DNA from: an uncultured Clostridia bacterium
GTDB taxonomy: Bacteria; Bacillota; Clostridia; Christensenellales; Aristaeellaceae
Assembly: GCA_946414315.1 (NCBI GenBank)
Contig: CAMKNZ010000005.1
Span: forward strand, 1-64,000
Direction: 5' to 3'
Length of the DNA: 64,000 bases
In this document: piece after piece, positions 59,794-64,000 of the stretch
Layout: each line of letters starts with the position of its first letter
How positions within the stretch are numbered: the stretch's first letter is position 1
Notes under the pieces: generated by a model
What the model was told of the DNA's origin: nothing
The model's database searches: none
What the model saw: the letters and a program-made list of their open reading frames with translations, nothing else
Made by a program: the position numbers and the translations under genes

Positions 59794-61185
59794 TCAGTCG
59801 TTGACCACGTTCCGGGCCCAGAAATCGGATTTGAGCATCAGCAGGCCGATGAAGACTTTCACGATGTCGATGAACTGCACGCACAGGTAGATCCGCACGA
59901 TGTCCCAGTCCGTATACCGGGTCAGGACGAAGGCCAGCACCACCGTGACCAGCCAGGTATACACCGCGTCGAAGAAGAAGGTGATCACCGTCCGCCCGCC
60001 GGAACGGATCGTGAAATAAGTCACGTGGGCGAAGGAATGGATCGGCAGGCTCAGCCCCGCGATGATCAGCAGCTGCCTCGTCAGGTCCTGCACGTCCGCG
60101 CCTACGTTGTAGATTCTCGGGAGCAGCGGGGAACAGATGATCATTACCGCGCCGATGATCACGTGGATCACCTCGGTCAGGAAGATCAGCTTCCCGTCCA
60201 CGTCCCGGGCCTCCTCCATCTTGCCCGCGCCCAGCCGCTGGCCCACCATGATGGAGACCGCGTTGCCCATGGCGAACATGATCACGCAGAACAGGTTCCA
60301 GACCGTGCCGGTGATGTTCAGCGCCGCCACGGCGTTCAGCCCGCGGGAGGAATAGAACTGGTTGATGAAGGTCATGCCCAGGGACCACAGGATTTCGTTC
60401 ACCAGCAGCGGCGCCGCCGTACGGACCACCCGGCGCACCAGTTTCCCGGGAACGTACAGGCTTTTGTAGGCGCCCTGCAGGAACACGTATTTGTCCGTAT
60501 GCCGGTGGGCGTGCACCACGACGATGGCCAGCTCCGCATAGCGGGAGACGACGGTGGCGATGGCGGCGCCCTCCACGCCCATCTGCGGCGCGCCCAGGTT
60601 GCCGAAGATCAGGATCCAGTTGCCCGCCAGGTTCGTCAGGATCGCGCAGATCCCCGCGAACATCGGGGCCCGGGTCTCGCCGGATTCCCGCAGGGTGCCG
60701 GCGTAAACCTGCACCAGCGCGAAGGGCGGCAGGCCCCACAGCATGATATACAGATAGTTGCAGCCGCTCTTCAGCGTCAGGGCCATGTCGCCGCCGTTGC
60801 TCTCGCCCTGCAGGAAGGAGCGGATAAAGCCCTCCCCGAAGAAGAGGTAGATCAGGATCGCCGCCGCGCTGACGAGCACGCCGAAATACATCTTGATGCG
60901 GAAGGTGTGGCGCATGCCGTCCATGTCGCCCTTGCCGTAAAACTGCGCGCCGAAAATACTGGCGCCGCTCAGCCCGCCGAACACCGCCAGGGCGAAGACC
61001 ATCATGACCTGGTTGGCGATGGACGCCGCGGAGATCGCTTCCTTGCCCAGGCTGCCGACCATGACGTTGTCCAGCAGGGACACGAAGGACGTGATAAACT
61101 GCTGGATGAGCATCGGGATCAGCAGCGTCAGGACGCTTTTATAAAAGGCTTTGTCGCCGATAAACCTTGCAAACCGTGAACGCAT
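59794..61185 (-). CDS. MATE family efflux transporter
   Basis: A 463-residue polytopic membrane protein of the MATE family (LIPMLIQQFITSFVSLLDNVMVG, GASIFGAQFYGKGD, GTLRESGETRAPM, GMTFINQFYSSRG). It exports drugs or metabolites by cation antiport. The ATG at 61185 has GAGG 6 bases upstream; the promoter at 61235-61263 fits. It is unrelated in operon structure to the MATE gene at 9555. Confidence 0.93.
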   Translation of the reverse strand: MRSRFARFIGDKAFYKSVLTLLIPMLIQQFITSFVSLLDNVMVGSLGKEAISAASIANQVMMVFALAVFGGLSGASIFGAQFYGKGDMDGMRHTFRIKMYFGVLVSAAAILIYLFFGEGFIRSFLQGESNGGDMALTLKSGCNYLYIMLWGLPPFALVQVYAGTLRESGETRAPMFAGICAILTNLAGNWILIFGNLGAPQMGVEGAAIATVVSRYAELAIVVVHAHRHTDKYVFLQGAYKSLYVPGKLVRRVVRTAAPLLVNEILWSLGMTFINQFYSSRGLNAVAALNITGTVWNLFCVIMFAMGNAVSIMVGQRLGAGKMEEARDVDGKLIFLTEVIHVIIGAVMIICSPLLPRIYNVGADVQDLTRQLLIIAGLSLPIHSFAHVTYFTIRSGGRTVITFFFDAVYTWLVTVVLAFVLTRYTDWDIVRIYLCVQFIDIVKVFIGLLMLKSDFWARNVVND

Positions 61186-61234
61186 AGGAAACCTCGGAAA
61201 AACGGGATTATCCGGCCCGGAGCCGAACAGCACC

Positions 61235-61263
61235 ATACTATATGATTCCGCGCCGAAACGCAA
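61235..61263 (-). promoter_or_regulatory. Promoter of the second MATE gene
   Basis: On the - strand TTGCGT (61263-61258) and TAGTAT (61240-61235), spacer 17 bp. Confidence 0.5.
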
Positions 61264-61268
61264 GCGGT

Positions 61269-61297
61269 TTTACCGCGGACGCTTTGTATGATATAAT
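61269..61297 (+). promoter_or_regulatory. Promoter of the redox operon
   Basis: TTTACC (61269-61274) and TATAAT (61292-61297), spacer 17 bp, ahead of the TTG start at 61334. It partly abuts the divergent MATE promoter. Confidence 0.6.
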
Positions 61298-61333
61298 CAT
61301 TCGCGGAACAATGATCCGGAAGGAGTGAGATGG

Positions 61334-61795
61334 TTGACCCGGAAGAAGATCTTCCTGATTGTGCAGGCGGTGCTCTGCGCACTCATTGCAGGGCTTCTGG
61401 CGGCTGCCGCGCTCCGCCTGTATTTCTCCGGCACCGGGAACCAGGCGGGGGAACTTTTTGATCATATCTACACCCGGGAAAAGGCCGGCGCGGCCCTGCT
61501 GCCCGTCCTGCCCCTGTTCCTGGTCTCCCTGGCGATGACGGTGACCGGGATTGTCCTGGGCATCCGGGACGAAAATGCTGACAAACCTGTGCGGGATGCG
61601 AAACTCCTGCGGGACCTGGGGGAGGTCTACCGCTGCGCGGCGCGGCGGGAAGACGCCCGGGGCACCCGTTATCTCCGGACGGCGGTGCTGGCGCTGGCGC
61701 TGGCCCTGATCGTCCTGGGCATCCTGAACGGCGGCCTGGAGGACGTGTTGGCCAAGGGCGCCGCCATCTGTACGGAGTGTATCGGCCTTGGATAA
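61334..61795 (+). CDS. CD1871A family CXXC membrane protein
   Basis: A 153-residue membrane protein with three hydrophobic segments (~6-30, ~55-78 and ~112-132). The C terminus LNGGLEDVLAKGAAICTECIGLG is the mark of the CD1871A family, whose CxxC may act in redox chemistry; this version is longer than usual members. The TTG at 61334 is preferred because AAGGAG is 8 bases upstream; the GTG at 61325 overlaps that site. It overlaps the next start by 8 bases, so the two are coupled. Confidence 0.82.
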   Translation: MTRKKIFLIVQAVLCALIAGLLAAAALRLYFSGTGNQAGELFDHIYTREKAGAALLPVLPLFLVSLAMTVTGIVLGIRDENADKPVRDAKLLRDLGEVYRCAARREDARGTRYLRTAVLALALALIVLGILNGGLEDVLAKGAAICTECIGLG

Positions 61796-63275
61796 GCAGA
61801 AACGCAGGCCGGGCACCCGGCGCCTGGTACAGCTCTACGCCGCGCTGCTGTACAACGCAAACCTGAAGGGATTCATCACCGGACGCATCTATTCCGGCGA
61901 AGGAAAAGCCGTCTGCGTTCCGGGGTTCAACTGTTATTCCTGCCCCGGGGCGATTGCCAGCTGCCCCCTGGGCAGCCTGCAGAACGCCCTGAACGCCTCC
62001 GGGCATACCGCGCCCTGGTATATGCTGGGCATCCTCGCCCTCTTCGGCGTGATCCTCGGCCGGACGATCTGCGGCTGGATCTGCCCCCTGGGCCTGATCC
62101 AGGAGCTGCTCCATAAGATCCCCACGCCCAAGATCCGCAAGAGCCGGGTCACCCGGGTGCTGTCTTACCTGAAATATGTTTTCCTGGCGGTGTTCGCCGT
62201 CGCCCTTCCGATCTGGTACGGCGTTGGCAAAGGCCTCATCGTGCCGGCTTTCTGCAAGTATATCTGCCCCGCCGGAACGCTGGAGGGCGCGGTGGGCTAC
62301 CTGCAGCATCCAGCCAACAGCACCTCCTTCTGGCAGCTGGGCCCGCTGTTCACCAACAAGTGGGTTATCATGACGGTGATCGGCCTGCTCTGCGTGTTCT
62401 GCTACCGGACCTTCTGCCGGTTCATCTGTCCGCTGGGCGCGATCTACGGATTCTTCAACCGCTTTGCCGTCACCGGCATGCGTGTGAACCCGGACCGCTG
62501 CAACGGCTGCGGCCTGTGCGTTTCGAAGTGCCCCATGGACGTGAAGCACGTCGGGGACCACGAGTGCATCTCCTGCGGAAAGTGCGTCGGAAACTGCGCC
62601 CAGGGAGCGATCTCCCTCAAGGCGGGGAAGATTACTTTGAAAGGTCCTGAGGTCGGAAAGAACGCCGATCCGGAACCCGTGATCCGCAAGCGCCGGAGCG
62701 CCGGACGGATCGCCTGGGGAATCGCCCTGGCGGTGCTGGCCTTCGCCCTGGTCTGGTTCAACTTTATCGAGGCGGATCCGGTCCCGGCGGTTACGGCGGA
62801 ACCTGCCGCCGAAACCCAGGCGGAAACGGAAACGGAAGCCGCCGTGGGCTCGGAGATCGGGAACCTGCTGCCGGACTTTGAGACGGAGCTGCTGGGCGGC
62901 GGAAACTTCTGCCTTTCGGATCACCGGGGGCAGGCGGTCATCATCAACTTCTGGGGCACCACCTGCGCGCCCTGCGTGGCGGAACTGCCGTACTACGAGC
63001 AGCTGAAAGAGACTTATCCCGACGTGGAGATCCTGGCGATCCACCACCGGGCCGGCGCGAAAAAGGCGGAGGCTTTCCTGGCGGACAAGGGCTGGGACCA
63101 GCTGGATTTCGCCCTGGACAGCAAGGCCAAGGGCCTGTTCACCCTGCTGAACGCGTCCGACGCCATGCCCCAGACCATCGTACTGAACCGGCAGGGCGTG
63201 GTCATCTACAATGCCCAGTCGCCCCTGGACTATGAAAAACTGGAAGCCCTGTACAAACAGGCGCTGGAGGACTGA
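61788..63275 (+). CDS. Membrane 4Fe-4S protein fused to a TlpA-like thioredoxin domain
   Basis: A 495-residue fusion. Residues ~40-230 hold five or six membrane segments with Cys-Pro motifs of the NapH/CcoG-like type (CGWICPLG, CKYICPAG, CRFICPLG). Residues ~235-275 bind two 4Fe-4S clusters (CNGCGLCVSKCPM, CISCGKCVGNC). After a membrane helix (~308-325) and a Glu/Thr-rich linker comes a TlpA/AhpC-type thioredoxin domain (~355-495) with TTCAPC (Cys393, Cys396) outside the cell. The layout suggests electrons moved across the membrane to extracytoplasmic thiols. The TTG start lies inside the CD1871A stop region, with CGGAG upstream. Confidence 0.88.
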   Translation: MDKQKRRPGTRRLVQLYAALLYNANLKGFITGRIYSGEGKAVCVPGFNCYSCPGAIASCPLGSLQNALNASGHTAPWYMLGILALFGVILGRTICGWICPLGLIQELLHKIPTPKIRKSRVTRVLSYLKYVFLAVFAVALPIWYGVGKGLIVPAFCKYICPAGTLEGAVGYLQHPANSTSFWQLGPLFTNKWVIMTVIGLLCVFCYRTFCRFICPLGAIYGFFNRFAVTGMRVNPDRCNGCGLCVSKCPMDVKHVGDHECISCGKCVGNCAQGAISLKAGKITLKGPEVGKNADPEPVIRKRRSAGRIAWGIALAVLAFALVWFNFIEADPVPAVTAEPAAETQAETETEAAVGSEIGNLLPDFETELLGGGNFCLSDHRGQAVIINFWGTTCAPCVAELPYYEQLKETYPDVEILAIHHRAGAKKAEAFLADKGWDQLDFALDSKAKGLFTLLNASDAMPQTIVLNRQGVVIYNAQSPLDYEKLEALYKQALED

Positions 63276-63280
63276 ACGGA

Positions 63281-64000
63281 ATGAAAAAGAAAAACGCGGA
63301 TCTGATCAGCCAGATCACCAAATACATGCAGGACAACCCGACGATCGCGGCCTGGATCAACCTGGTGGTCAGCATCATCATCGCTGTCCTCATCGTCCTG
63401 ATCCTGCTGAAAATCGAGCGGAAGATCACGCGGAAATGGATTGACAAGCACGACGGGATCAACGCCCGCTTCACCGAAAAGGTGATCCGCTGTGTGATCA
63501 TCTTCCTGGCGGTCCTGTGGGTGATCATGAGCAACAGCCTCACCCAGTCCTTCGGCAGCTCCGTGTTCCAGGGAACCGCCGTGCTGGCGGCCATCGCCGG
63601 TTTCGCGGCCAAGCCGATTCTGTCCGACATGTTCTGCGGCTTCATGATCTCCACCACCAAGCCTTTCAACATCGGGGACCGGATTGAGCTGGACGACGGC
63701 ACCGCCGGCATCGTCAAGGATATCACGATCCGCCACGTGGTGCTCCAGGGTATCGATACCCTGAAGATCGTGATCCCCAACAGCGAGATCAACAGCCGCC
63801 GCATCACGAACCTGAGCCATATGACCAAGACCCGCAGCATCCATTTCCGCTATGTCGTCGGCCTGAACACCAAAGCGGACGAGGCGAAGCGCGTGATTCA
63901 GGAGGCAATCAGTGAAAGCCCCTGGTCCCTGCCCCGGGTTGGGGAGGATTATTCCCCCGTCTATTTCCTGGACTTTACGGACAACGGCCTCCTGATGGCC
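63281..64000 (+). CDS. MscS family mechanosensitive channel (partial)
   Basis: The first 240 codons of a small-conductance mechanosensitive channel, cut by the window end. Two membrane segments (~23-45, ~67-88) precede the pore helix and the MscS beta domain (GTAVLAAIAGFAAKPILSDMFCGFMI, FNIGDRIELDDGTAGIVKDITIRHVVL, IVIPNSEINSRRITNLS). It relieves turgor on osmotic downshift. It starts 5 bases after the redox fusion gene. Confidence 0.93.
   Translation, partial: MKKKNADLISQITKYMQDNPTIAAWINLVVSIIIAVLIVLILLKIERKITRKWIDKHDGINARFTEKVIRCVIIFLAVLWVIMSNSLTQSFGSSVFQGTAVLAAIAGFAAKPILSDMFCGFMISTTKPFNIGDRIELDDGTAGIVKDITIRHVVLQGIDTLKIVIPNSEINSRRITNLSHMTKTRSIHFRYVVGLNTKADEAKRVIQEAISESPWSLPRVGEDYSPVYFLDFTDNGLLMA

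Overview
The window reads as chromosomal DNA of a fairly G+C-rich Firmicute of class Clostridia. The signs are strong AGGAGG ribosome sites with frequent TTG/GTG starts, a perfect CIRCE box, a SCIFF ranthipeptide gene pair, a CD1871A-type CXXC protein, clostripain and YkuD enzymes, and many secreted proteins with short signal peptides ending in Ala-Glu. An anaerobic gut or rumen member of the Christensenellales/Oscillospirales type is an inference only. No tRNA gene, insertion sequence, prophage or CRISPR array was seen.

Layout. 1-273: the 3' end of a 5S rRNA gene and two terminators. 381-8397: an L,D-transpeptidase, a vWA/macro-domain pair, a secreted type I pullulanase, a histidine phosphatase and a CapA-like protein. 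8458-13951: a tight run with a divergent metallophosphoesterase, MATE transporter, cysteine-cluster protein, orphan DNA methyltransferase and dicarboxylate/amino-acid symporter. 14063-17360: recA, then htpG behind a CIRCE box and a long structured leader. 17442-22631: a visibly A+T-richer island with three secreted proteins, an ECF sigma/anti-sigma pair and a broken gene. 22699-30502: a MacB-like ABC transporter, an FMN-dependent dehydrogenase, recO and a second ECF sigma/anti-sigma set with secreted proteins. 30565-33668: an adenylate cyclase, a sugar-phosphate isomerase-like protein and a double cyclic-nucleotide-binding protein. 33853-41252: beta-galactosidase, a secreted protein, clostripain-like protease and CstA. 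41312-47918: a heterodimeric ABC exporter divergent from a SCIFF peptide, its radical-SAM maturase and a PLP decarboxylase. 48011-51782: a polyphosphate:AMP phosphotransferase, TraX and rpsF-ssb-rpsR. 51835-59103: a Dabb protein, a 2-hydroxycarboxylate transporter with malic enzyme, and a LeuCD-like hydro-lyase operon divergent from a GntR regulator and an AEC permease. 59170-64000: a small membrane protein, a second MATE transporter, a membrane iron-sulfur/thioredoxin redox pair and a truncated MscS channel.

How the genes fit together. Polysaccharide use is served by pullulanase and beta-galactosidase. Organic-acid use is suggested by the transporter, malic enzyme and LeuCD-like enzyme; the last and its permease share a 12-bp palindrome in front of both divergent operons. 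Signalling is suggested by the cyclase/CNB neighbourhood, two ECF modules and the SCIFF system. The most unusual points are the seven-cysteine SCIFF peptide beside a degenerate/consensus ABC exporter, the CIRCE box doubling as a recA terminator with a multi-hairpin htpG leader, the cAMP-like module, the mirrored GntR operators, and the fused ferredoxin-thioredoxin membrane protein.
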